Part shown: positions 8,267 through 15,671 of the stretch, one piece after another | Layout: each line of letters begins with the position of its first letter | Position numbering within the stretch: the stretch's first letter is position 1 | Assembly (NCBI GenBank): GCA_964620445.1 | Contig: CAZUHB010000008.1 | Location: 1-64,000 of the forward strand | Direction: 5' to 3' | Length of the DNA stretch: 64,000 nucleotides | DNA from: CAZUHB01 sp964620445 | GTDB lineage: Bacteria; Planctomycetota; B15-G4; CAYZWU01 | Program-made: the position numbers and the translations under genes | Notes under the pieces: model-generated | Told to the model about the DNA's origin: nothing | The model's input: the letters and a program-made list of their open reading frames with translations, nothing else | The model's database searches: none

Positions 8267-8620
8267 TCATTCACCGCCGGCGGTGGGCGCGTCGACCTCG
8301 GGTCGGATCGGCTTGTTGCATGACGCACAGACCTCCGATCCGTTCCGGTCCGACGATGTCCGATCGATCGATGACGGAGCCTCGCCCGCCCCGCACTGAC
8401 AAAAAGCGGACAGGTGGGATTCTGTCTGTCCCCCTTCGCTCCACGCGGAGCCGCGACTCCACGCGGAGCCGCATCCGGTTCCGGCCTTGTTTTCACCGCC
8501 CACGGCGGAGCTCGGGGCCATTCATGTGGCCACCCCCAAACGAGGGAGCACCACGCGCTGCAGAAGAATCCAAACCGCGATGATCGCGACCACTGTGAGC
8601 AGGCCTTTGAAGATTTCCAT
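8267..8620 (-). CDS. Candidate selenoprotein: membrane anchor, in-frame UGA, Cys ribbon
   Basis: ATG at 8620 has GAGGAA 8 bases upstream and codes for a 32-residue anchor, MEIFKGLLTVVAIIAVWILL then QRVVLPRLGVAT, followed by TGA at 8524-8522. The frame stays open past that TGA for 84 codons and ends in a Cys-rich segment: C-x-C in FCQCGAGE, C-x-x-C in VCASCNKPI. A hairpin with GTG loop lies 13 bases after TGA, as expected for a bacterial SECIS. Read through, the product is 117 aa with Sec at residue 33. The rival reading is two genes: a 32-aa peptide, then an 84-aa protein from ATG 8521, which has GGGGGTGG upstream. I rate readthrough plausible, not proven. Confidence 0.4.
8496..8508 (-). promoter_or_regulatory. 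Possible bacterial SECIS hairpin downstream of in-frame UGA
   Basis: On the minus strand the order is TGA (8524-8522), 13 bases, then CCGCC-GTG-GGCGG: a perfect 5-bp GC stem with a three-base loop that starts with G and contains GU. Loop distance from the UGA is about 18 bases. Known bacterial SECIS elements lie directly after the UGA in the coding region, with a G in the first loop bases. In a GC-rich genome such small stems are also common by chance. Confidence 0.35.
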
Positions 8621-8704
8621 CTTTCTGGTTCCTCGGCACGTCCTATGGGACCTTGTTTCGTGATAGACTGAATAGCCTCTTTTTCCAGCCGAACAAGGAT
8701 AGAC

Positions 8705-9637
8705 ATGAGAACGCTTCGCACGCTCTGTGTCGGTCTGGCTCTCTGCGCCGCCTTTGCCGCCTGTCACAGCGCCCCCCAGATGCCCGATGCCGACTCCGGC
8801 CTCCTCGACGGGACTTCCTCATCCGCCGGATCATCGATCCGCGTCCTCACATTCAACATCCGGTATGGCACGGCCGAGGATGGTTCGAACAGCTGGCCCC
8901 ATCGCAGGAATCTCGTGGCCGACGTTCTGTTGCAGACGGCACCCCATATCGTGTCGATCCAGGAGGCGCTCGTTTTCCAGCTCTCTTTTCTCCTCGAGCG
9001 CGCGCCCCATTTCGAAAAAATCGGCCAGCACCGCGAGGGCGGGGAAAGGGGAGAGTTTTGCGGTCTCCTCGTCGACGCCTCCCGGTTCCGTGTCCTCGGC
9101 GAGGGAGAATTCTGGCTGAGCGATACGCCTCGGGAACCCGGGTCGATCGGGTGGGACGCGGCTTGCCCGCGCATGTGCGTGTGGGCGCACCTCATGGATC
9201 GCGTCACGGGCCGCGATCTGGTCGTCCACTCCACCCACCTCGATCACAGGGGGGCCCGGGCCCGGCGCGAAAGCGTGGCCCTGATCGTCCACCACATCGT
9301 CGACGACCGCATGAGGCGGACCGTGCCCACATTGCTCGCCGGCGATTTCAATGCCGGTGAGTCCTCGGAACCGGTGGCGTTCCTCGAAAAGGCGGGCTTC
9401 AGCGACACCTATCGCGTCGTGCAGCCCGATGTGGCACGGTCAGGGACGTTCAATGCATTCCGCGGTCGCGATGATGGTGACAAGATCGACTACATCTTCT
9501 GCACGCGCGGTTTTCGAGTTCTTGATGCCTCGATCGTCCGCACGGAACTCGACGGGCGTTATCCGTCCGACCACTTCCCCGTTCTGGCGGAGGTGGAGAT
9601 CCTACCCGTTGAGCGCACGCCGGACCTTTTCGAGTAG
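8705..9637 (+). CDS. Endonuclease/exonuclease/phosphatase-family lipoprotein
   Basis: The 310-residue protein has a lipoprotein signal (MRTLRTLCVGLALCAAFAAC, lipobox ending at C20). The EEP fold follows: VLTFNIRYG (metal site N), SIQEA (metal Glu), HSTHLDH (catalytic His region), LLAGDFNAG (D and N), and PSDHFPVLAEVEI (terminal D-H pair). These are the standard metal-dependent phosphodiesterase residues. Bacterial lipoprotein members cleave phosphodiesters or phosphomonoesters outside the cell; the substrate is unknown. Its last 36 bases overlap the convergent kinase gene. Confidence 0.85.
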   Translation: MRTLRTLCVGLALCAAFAACHSAPQMPDADSGLLDGTSSSAGSSIRVLTFNIRYGTAEDGSNSWPHRRNLVADVLLQTAPHIVSIQEALVFQLSFLLERAPHFEKIGQHREGGERGEFCGLLVDASRFRVLGEGEFWLSDTPREPGSIGWDAACPRMCVWAHLMDRVTGRDLVVHSTHLDHRGARARRESVALIVHHIVDDRMRRTVPTLLAGDFNAGESSEPVAFLEKAGFSDTYRVVQPDVARSGTFNAFRGRDDGDKIDYIFCTRGFRVLDASIVRTELDGRYPSDHFPVLAEVEILPVERTPDLFE

Positions 9638-12600
9638 CGATTCGGGAGTGAACGGCTTCTGGACGAAATGAAAGCTCTTCTGCGTCGTGCTGTCCTCGAC
9701 AACCGTTGCCCCGGCGAAACCGGACATGAAGACCGCCTTCAATCCCGGTATCAGAGCGGACATTTTCTCGTAGAGGGCTTTGCCGTCCATCCCGGGCATC
9801 ACCACATCCGTGAGGAGCAGGTCGAGCGATCCCTTGTGCCGTTCGCAGATGGCGAGCGCGTCGCGCGGATCGGACGATGAGAGGACATTGTAACCGTGCA
9901 TGTCCAGGATCTTGCAGGCCACCTTGCGCACCATGTCTTCGTCCTCGACGACCAGAATGTTCTCCGATCCGATCAGCTGCGACGACGAAAGAGGCCGGAC
10001 ATGATCGGCTTCGACGTCCTTTTCGAGACAGGGCAGATAGATCTTGAAGGCCGCGCCGGAACCAGGCTCGCTCGACAAGGTGATGTGCCCCCTGTGCTGC
10101 TTAACGATTCCGTAAACGGTGGACAGGCCGAATCCCGTTCCTTTGCCCTGCTCCTTGGTCGTGAAGAAGGGTTCGAACACGTGCGACATCGTCTCGCTGT
10201 CCATGCCCTGCCCCGTATCGGTCACCGTGATCATCACGTAACGGCCCGATTCCACATCGGCCAACGATCGCGCGGAGGTCTCGTCGAGGAGCACGTTCGA
10301 CGTCTCCATGGTCAAGCGCCCTCCGGCGGGCATGGCGTCGCGCGCGTTGACGGCGAGGTTCATCACTATCTGCTCGATCTGACTCGGATCGGCCATGACT
10401 TTCGCCAAGGGTTCCTCGAATACGGTCACCAGCTCGATATCATCGCCGATCAAACGGCGCAGCATCCTTTCGAGGTCGGCGATGATCGTGTTGAGGTCGA
10501 GCACCCTGACGGAAAGCACCTGCCTGCGGCTGAAAGCGAGAAGCTGTTTGGTCAGTTCGGCAGCTCGCTTCGCTGCCTGGTTGATGAAGACGGCGCTCTG
10601 CCGGAAAGGATCTTCCTCGTCTATCTCCTGGATGGCGACCCCCGAATAGCCGAGTATCGCCGCGAGGATATTGTTGAAATCGTGCGCGATCCCCCCCGCC
10701 AGTCGGCCGACGGCCTCCATCTTCTGCGATTGGCGCAGCTGTTCCTCGAGTTCCTTCCGTTTGGTGATGTCCCTCACCACGGCCAGCAGGCGGTCGAGGC
10801 CGCCGATCACGGCTCGTTTCAGGTTGATTTCTACCCAGAAGAAGGTCCCCTCTTTGTCGCGGGTCATCCACTCGAAAGTCTGAGCTTCACCGGCCGCGGC
10901 GTTCTGCCGTTTCGAGTCGATCGAGTCCCCCTGGGCGAAATGGGGCTGGCCGGCAAAGAGTGCGTCGAAATTGACGCCGAGCGCCTCGGCGCGCGTGTAC
11001 CCGAACATGGAACACATCTTGTCGTTCACGTCGAGTGTTTCGCCCGATTCCAGATCGTGCACGGTGATGGCATCGTCCATGGCGTCGAGGATCGCGCGGT
11101 AATTTTCTTCCGATGCGCGCAAGGCCTCTTCGGCCTGCTTGCGCTCCGTGATATCGCGTACATACTCGATGACGCCCTTTGTCTGCCCCGTTTCCCTGTC
11201 GACAAGGGGAAAGGAATAGAGGTCGAGCCAGCCCGTTTCTTTTCCTTCAGGGCCGATCTTGGGAACGATCTGGCACGAGACCTCTCCCGTCTGGAGCGTG
11301 TTGCGAGTGGGGCAACCATCGCAGGTTTCCTCGCGGCCGTGGTAGACCTCGAAACACTTTCGCCCCACGAAGGGCATGGCGTGCGAATACCACTCTTCCA
11401 TCTTCCTGTTGACGGTGATGATCTTCAGATCGCTGTCGAGCACGCTGATGCCGTCCTGGATGCTGGAAAACACATCGGACAGAAATTGTTCCCTCTCCCG
11501 AAGTGCGTCCTCCGTCCTCTTGCTGCTTGTGACGTCCCTGAAGCTCCACACCCGGCCGGCTCTCTTTCCCTCCTTCAAGAGAGGGCTCGAGTAGCGCTCG
11601 AAGATCCTTCCATCCTTGAATTCGATCATGTCCCGGGAGGTGTCTGTCGACTTGTAGAGATCCTTGACCTTTTCGAGAAAAGCTTCCGGATGGACGAGCT
11701 GGTCGACAGCGTAGTCGAGCAGTTTCCGGTCCGATTCCGGGGCGAGGAGCTCGGGCGGAATGTTCCACAGCTCTAGAAAGCGGGCGTTCCAGTGGGTGGC
11801 CTCGCCTTCCTTGTTGACGACGAGGATTCCGTCCGCCGTCGACTCGATCGCCGCCTTGAGCGTCGCCTCGCTTTCGTGCAGCGCCTGTTCCGTCCGTTTG
11901 CGCCGCGTGATGTTGACCGCGACGATCAGGTGGCCGCGGCGGCGTTCGCCCGCCTTGAGAGATGTCAGCCTTATCTGTACCGGAATGAGGCCGCCCCCCT
12001 TCGCGCGCACATTACCCTCGGCAACAGCGTCCTCGTCGGGGACGATCGAGCGACCGTCAGTCGACTGCGAGCCCGGTCCGCCGTCGAGGATCTCATCCAA
12101 ACCCATCTGGTTGATTTCACTCGCGCCATAACCGGTCATCCGGTGGACAGCCGGATTGGTGTAGACGATACGATCGGTTTCATCGGTGACGAGGACCATT
12201 TCGCCCACATTCTCCACGATTTCCGACATGAAGCTGAGCCGCTGCGTCAGATCGTGGCGTTCGACCGACTCATCGAGGAGGAGATCGTTTTCGAAGGTAT
12301 CCACGTTGCGCCTGGTCACGACCAGGAATCCGGTATCGATGTTCCCGGGCACGTTGATCGGGCCCTTGCGCCCCCCCGACAGAGGCGATCCGTGATTGTA
12401 GGCATAAAGCGTCTGGAACGCATGGTAGGTGAATGCTTCGCGGCGCTGGCAGAAGGCGGCCTGGATCACTCCCGATCGGATGAATTCCAGGTGCGCCTCA
12501 TCGGAATCGACGCACACCAGGCTGACCTGCCCCGCTTTTTGCGCCTTCGACAAAGCCCTCGCCGCACCAGGACCTCCCTGGCCGTCGAAGCAGGCGATCC

Positions 12601-13162
12601 CTTTCAGGCCTCCATATTCGGCGAGGTGCCCGGTGGTCACTGCCTCGGCCTTCTCCGGCCCCACTCCGAGGTCGTTGACCGGTCCGATCATCTCGATGCC
12701 GCCAAAGGCCGCGATCCTGTCGCGGAATCCCCTGAAACCGGCCCGCATGTTGGCCGGGCTCGTGAAGCCGAGCATGAGCGCTTTGCCCGTACCGCCCATC
12801 GTCTCCCCGAGGCGTTCGGCCATCGCGCGGCCCATCCGGTACCAGTCGGTACCGACATGGGCGAGTCGCTTGCTCCCGGGAACGTCCGAATCGACGGTCA
12901 CGACCGGAATACCGCTATCCACGGCATCGTTGATCGCCTGGACGATCTCGTCGTCGCCCCAGCCGATGACCATGATCCCCGCCGCCTTGCGATCGATCGC
13001 ATCGCGCACGGCGCTCACGTAGGGCTCGACCGAATCGTCCTTCGATCCGGCAATCGTGATCTTCACGCCATATCGTGCCGAGAGCTGGTGAAGGATGGGA
13101 TGAGCCCGGCTCGTGAAAACCGAGTGGTGCGTCAGCTTGGAGATCCAGAAATATTCTTCCAT
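9602..13162 (-). CDS. Hybrid histidine kinase with sugar-binding domain and PAS domains
   Basis: The 1186-residue protein has, in order: a type-I periplasmic-binding-protein domain (about 1-290; AAGIMVIGWGDDEIVQAINDA, VVTVDSD), about four PAS domains (roughly 305-810), HisKA with phosphoacceptor His at about 827 in GGIAHDFNN, HATPase (DTGQGMD, GTGFGLSTVYGIVKQH), and a receiver at 1068-1186 with Asp about 1119 (LLLTDVVMPGMDG). PAS 3 has Cys residues (GRKCFEVYHGREETCDGCP). No signal peptide or membrane helix is visible, so the sugar-binding domain appears cytosolic. ATG 13162 has GAGGTGA just upstream. Being divergent from an MFS sugar transporter, it may sense the imported sugar. Confidence 0.88.
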   Translation of the reverse strand: MEEYFWISKLTHHSVFTSRAHPILHQLSARYGVKITIAGSKDDSVEPYVSAVRDAIDRKAAGIMVIGWGDDEIVQAINDAVDSGIPVVTVDSDVPGSKRLAHVGTDWYRMGRAMAERLGETMGGTGKALMLGFTSPANMRAGFRGFRDRIAAFGGIEMIGPVNDLGVGPEKAEAVTTGHLAEYGGLKGIACFDGQGGPGAARALSKAQKAGQVSLVCVDSDEAHLEFIRSGVIQAAFCQRREAFTYHAFQTLYAYNHGSPLSGGRKGPINVPGNIDTGFLVVTRRNVDTFENDLLLDESVERHDLTQRLSFMSEIVENVGEMVLVTDETDRIVYTNPAVHRMTGYGASEINQMGLDEILDGGPGSQSTDGRSIVPDEDAVAEGNVRAKGGGLIPVQIRLTSLKAGERRRGHLIVAVNITRRKRTEQALHESEATLKAAIESTADGILVVNKEGEATHWNARFLELWNIPPELLAPESDRKLLDYAVDQLVHPEAFLEKVKDLYKSTDTSRDMIEFKDGRIFERYSSPLLKEGKRAGRVWSFRDVTSSKRTEDALREREQFLSDVFSSIQDGISVLDSDLKIITVNRKMEEWYSHAMPFVGRKCFEVYHGREETCDGCPTRNTLQTGEVSCQIVPKIGPEGKETGWLDLYSFPLVDRETGQTKGVIEYVRDITERKQAEEALRASEENYRAILDAMDDAITVHDLESGETLDVNDKMCSMFGYTRAEALGVNFDALFAGQPHFAQGDSIDSKRQNAAAGEAQTFEWMTRDKEGTFFWVEINLKRAVIGGLDRLLAVVRDITKRKELEEQLRQSQKMEAVGRLAGGIAHDFNNILAAILGYSGVAIQEIDEEDPFRQSAVFINQAAKRAAELTKQLLAFSRRQVLSVRVLDLNTIIADLERMLRRLIGDDIELVTVFEEPLAKVMADPSQIEQIVMNLAVNARDAMPAGGRLTMETSNVLLDETSARSLADVESGRYVMITVTDTGQGMDSETMSHVFEPFFTTKEQGKGTGFGLSTVYGIVKQHRGHITLSSEPGSGAAFKIYLPCLEKDVEADHVRPLSSSQLIGSENILVVEDEDMVRKVACKILDMHGYNVLSSSDPRDALAICERHKGSLDLLLTDVVMPGMDGKALYEKMSALIPGLKAVFMSGFAGATVVEDSTTQKSFHFVQKPFTPESLLEKVRRALNG

Positions 13163-13243
13163 GGCTCACCTCGTGATCGCTGTCGCGGCCTGAAACCAAA
13201 AGTCGCAAGGTTTCAGGAGTACAGGGCAGAGCCCATGAGGAGA

Positions 13244-13271
13244 ATCTTAACTCTTGCACGGCGTCTGTCAA
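13244..13271 (-). promoter_or_regulatory. Sigma-70-type promoter for the hybrid kinase
   Basis: Reading the minus strand, TTGACA (13271-13266), a 16-base spacer and TAAGAT (13249-13244) lie about 80 bases upstream of the kinase ATG. The -35 box is perfect; the -10 matches 4 of 6. Confidence 0.5.
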
Positions 13272-13285
13272 AATAACAGTTCCGA

Positions 13286-13314
13286 TTGACAAGTTTGGAG
13301 CGAAAACCTATTTT
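13286..13314 (+). promoter_or_regulatory. Sigma-70-type promoter for the MFS transporter
   Basis: TTGACA at 13286-13291, a 17-base spacer and TATTTT at 13309-13314 stand about 95 bases before the transporter ATG. It faces away from the kinase promoter, with the two -35 boxes 14 bases apart, so one regulator bound between them could control both genes. Confidence 0.55.
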
Positions 13315-13410
13315 CCAATTCTTCGGGCTACTGGCACTCTTCGCTGCTGCTTCGGTGAAATCCGGGCGAAGGGTTCGATCTGGTCCATTCTGTTAGAGAA
13401 GGAGGCGGAC

Positions 13411-14949
13411 ATGGGACGCAATGAAAACGCAGAACGCTACGGTGCCGCGGGCGGCGCACCGGATCAGAAGACGCAATGGCTTTTCTGGACCTGCTTCATT
13501 GCGCTCGTGGCCACGTCCTTTGGATTCATCATCAGGGTGTTGACTCTGGGGGATCTTCAGGAACCGTTCAACCTGAACGAGACCGAGATGGGCGAAATCT
13601 TCGGCGTCGGTCTCTGGCCCTTCGCGATCAGCATCATTCTCTTCAGTTTGATCATCGACAAGATCGGCTATGGCAAGGCGCTGGTTTTTGCCTTCCTCTG
13701 CCACGTGGTGTCGGCGATCGTGACGATCATGGCCACAAACTACACCATGCTCTGGATCGGAACGTTCATCCTCGCCCTTGGCAACGGAACGGTCGAGGCG
13801 GTGATCAATCCGGTTGTGGCGACGATCTTCTCCAAGGACAAGACGAAGTGGCTCAATATTCTGCACGCCGGATGGCCGGGAGGACTGGTCCTGGGCGGAT
13901 TGGCTGTCCTGATCATGGGGCCGGAAATGATCTGGAAGGTCAAGGTCGGTTTGATTCTGATCCCGGCGTTGATCTACGGCCTGATGCTCCTCAGGTGCAA
14001 ATTCCCCGTGCACGAACGCGTCGAGGCAGGAGTGTCCTACAAGGCCATGCTTCAAGAGGCGGGTATCATCGGCGCCCTCATCGTGGTTGCGATCATGACG
14101 GCGGAGATCGGAAAGATCTTCGAGTTCTCACTTGCCCTCAAGTTCATCGTCGGTGCGGCGTTGATCGTTCCATACGCCCTTTACGTTCGATCCCTTGGCC
14201 GTCCCATGTTCGTTTTTCTCCTGTTGATCATGATTCCCCTGGCCACGACCGAGCTCGGTACGGACAGCTGGATCACATCTCTGATCGCACCGGAGATGGT
14301 CGAAGTGGGATTGCAGGCCGGTTGGGTGCTGGTTTTCACCTCCTTCATCATGATGGTGCTGCGTTTCGTGGCGGGTCCCATCGTGCACAAGCTTTCGCCC
14401 CTCGGCCTCCTCGCCATGAGCAGCGCCATCGCGGTGGCCGGACTCTTCTCGCTCTCCCTGGCGAGCGGACTGGCGATCTTTGCTGCCGCGGCTCTCTATG
14501 CCCTCGGGAAGACCTTTTTCTGGCCCACCATGCTCGGCGTCGTGGCTGAACGGTTCCCCAAGGGTGGAGCATTGACGATAAACGCCATCGGCGGGATGGG
14601 TATGCTCAGCGTGGGTGTCATCGGGGCCGCCTTCCTCGGAAACATCCAGGACAAGCAGATCGACAGCGACCTCCTCGACCAGGACGCCGCACTCCACTCC
14701 AGGGTGATCGGCGCGGAAGAAACAAGCGTTTTCGGATCGTACCGCTCTCTCGATCAGAAGAAACTCGACGGTCTCGGCGAAGTCGACAAGGGAACGATCG
14801 AGGGGATCCAGGGCCTGGCCAAGAAGAACGCCCTCAAAACAGTGGCGATCTTTCCGGCGATCATGCTTCTCTGCTATCTCATCTTGATCTTCTACTTCAA
14901 ATCGAAAGGCGGCTACAAGGCCGTGGATCTCTCCGCCGGCGAGGAGTGA
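13411..14949 (+). CDS. MFS sugar transporter (FHS-like)
   Basis: The 512-residue protein has 12 hydrophobic helices. SLIIDKIGYGKALVFAFL is the loop 2-3 MFS signature (D-x-x-G-x-x), and ALGNGTVEAVINPVVATIF lies in the sugar-transporter-like helix 4-5 region; TELGTDSWITSLI resembles FHS/fucose-permease helix 7. Such carriers import hexoses or related sugars with protons. GAAGGAGGCGGAC before ATG is an excellent ribosome-binding site. An insert of about 65 residues before the last helix (DKQIDSDLLDQDAALHSRV...) is unusually long. It is divergent from the sugar-binding kinase, and its 3' end overlaps the rhombosortase gene by 37 bases. Confidence 0.85.
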   Translation: MGRNENAERYGAAGGAPDQKTQWLFWTCFIALVATSFGFIIRVLTLGDLQEPFNLNETEMGEIFGVGLWPFAISIILFSLIIDKIGYGKALVFAFLCHVVSAIVTIMATNYTMLWIGTFILALGNGTVEAVINPVVATIFSKDKTKWLNILHAGWPGGLVLGGLAVLIMGPEMIWKVKVGLILIPALIYGLMLLRCKFPVHERVEAGVSYKAMLQEAGIIGALIVVAIMTAEIGKIFEFSLALKFIVGAALIVPYALYVRSLGRPMFVFLLLIMIPLATTELGTDSWITSLIAPEMVEVGLQAGWVLVFTSFIMMVLRFVAGPIVHKLSPLGLLAMSSAIAVAGLFSLSLASGLAIFAAAALYALGKTFFWPTMLGVVAERFPKGGALTINAIGGMGMLSVGVIGAAFLGNIQDKQIDSDLLDQDAALHSRVIGAEETSVFGSYRSLDQKKLDGLGEVDKGTIEGIQGLAKKNALKTVAIFPAIMLLCYLILIFYFKSKGGYKAVDLSAGEE

Positions 14950-15671
14950 TCTCGCGCGTTCCGTTTCCGGACGCGTGAGACGAATTCGCAAATCGCAGAT
15001 GTCGAGCCGGGTCCGTTCCTGACCGAACCGATCCGGCTCTCTGCATTACGCGCACTGTCGACAGTGCGCGCACTGCCGATCGCCGCCCCGATGGCAAAAC
15101 CGACGGCATGAGCAAGCGGAACAGGAACGAGACCGGCCTCCGCGCCGTTGACGAAGAGGGCGGAACCGCTGATCGTTTCGTAGGCCACCTTGGACGCGAA
15201 AAGCGACAGGCAGGCGCCGAGAATGAGACACCTTCTCCATTCGGCCCTCTTGGCAGCTCTCTTCAACCTGCTCGCGGCGAGGAGGCCGAAAAGAGCGGAG
15301 TCGATCCCGGAGAGCCCCCGGTAATGGAATAGTTCGGGCATGAAGATGTGGACGCAGCCGGAGACGGCCAGTGCAGACCCGACCGTACAGATCAGGTAGC
15401 TTTTCCTGTCCCATTTTTCGCAGAACGCTCCGAGCCACACGAAGGCGAGCAGGTCCCAGAAGAAATGATCGAATGTGTAATGTGTCCAGTGGCTCGTGAT
15501 GAACCGCCAGAACTCTCCGCCGGCGAGTGCGTGGCGGCTGTATTCGAGGGAGGTGCCGGCCCGGGGCAAAAGATACACCGCCACCGCCGCGGCTGAAAAA
15601 GCGATGGTGGCACGAAAGGGGTGCCACCATCGCGGCTGCCGAGATTTCATCACCTCGTTGCTATTCATCAT
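14913..15671 (-). CDS. Rhombosortase (rhomboid-like intramembrane protease)
   Basis: The about 252-residue membrane protein has rhomboid features: GEFWRFITSHWTHYTFDHF (W-R-x-x-T and His cluster), catalytic Ser about 121 in YRGLSGIDSALFGLL, and catalytic His about 188 in PLAHAVGFAIG. This short six-helix form with G-x-S-G and A-H matches rhombosortases, which cleave GlyGly-CTERM tails in the inner membrane. The ATG pair at 15671/15668 overlaps the stop of the upstream VIT/VWA gene, so translation is coupled; that gene ends in a GlyGly-CTERM tail. The last about 50 residues are not rhomboid-like and run convergently into the MFS gene. Confidence 0.8.
   Translation of the reverse strand: MMNSNEVMKSRQPRWWHPFRATIAFSAAAVAVYLLPRAGTSLEYSRHALAGGEFWRFITSHWTHYTFDHFFWDLLAFVWLGAFCEKWDRKSYLICTVGSALAVSGCVHIFMPELFHYRGLSGIDSALFGLLAASRLKRAAKRAEWRRCLILGACLSLFASKVAYETISGSALFVNGAEAGLVPVPLAHAVGFAIGAAIGSARTVDSARNAESRIGSVRNGPGSTSAICEFVSRVRKRNARDHSSPAERSTAL

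Noticed and set aside
9896..11776. 626-codon plus-strand ORF antisense to the hybrid kinase
   Set aside because: High-GC shadow frame; the minus-strand kinase explains the region with intact motifs.
15050..15069. 20-base perfect palindrome GCGCACTGTCGACAGTGCGC
   Set aside because: It lies in the poorly conserved tail of the rhombosortase gene, without a T-tract; probably not a terminator, and an operator inside a gene end is unsupported.
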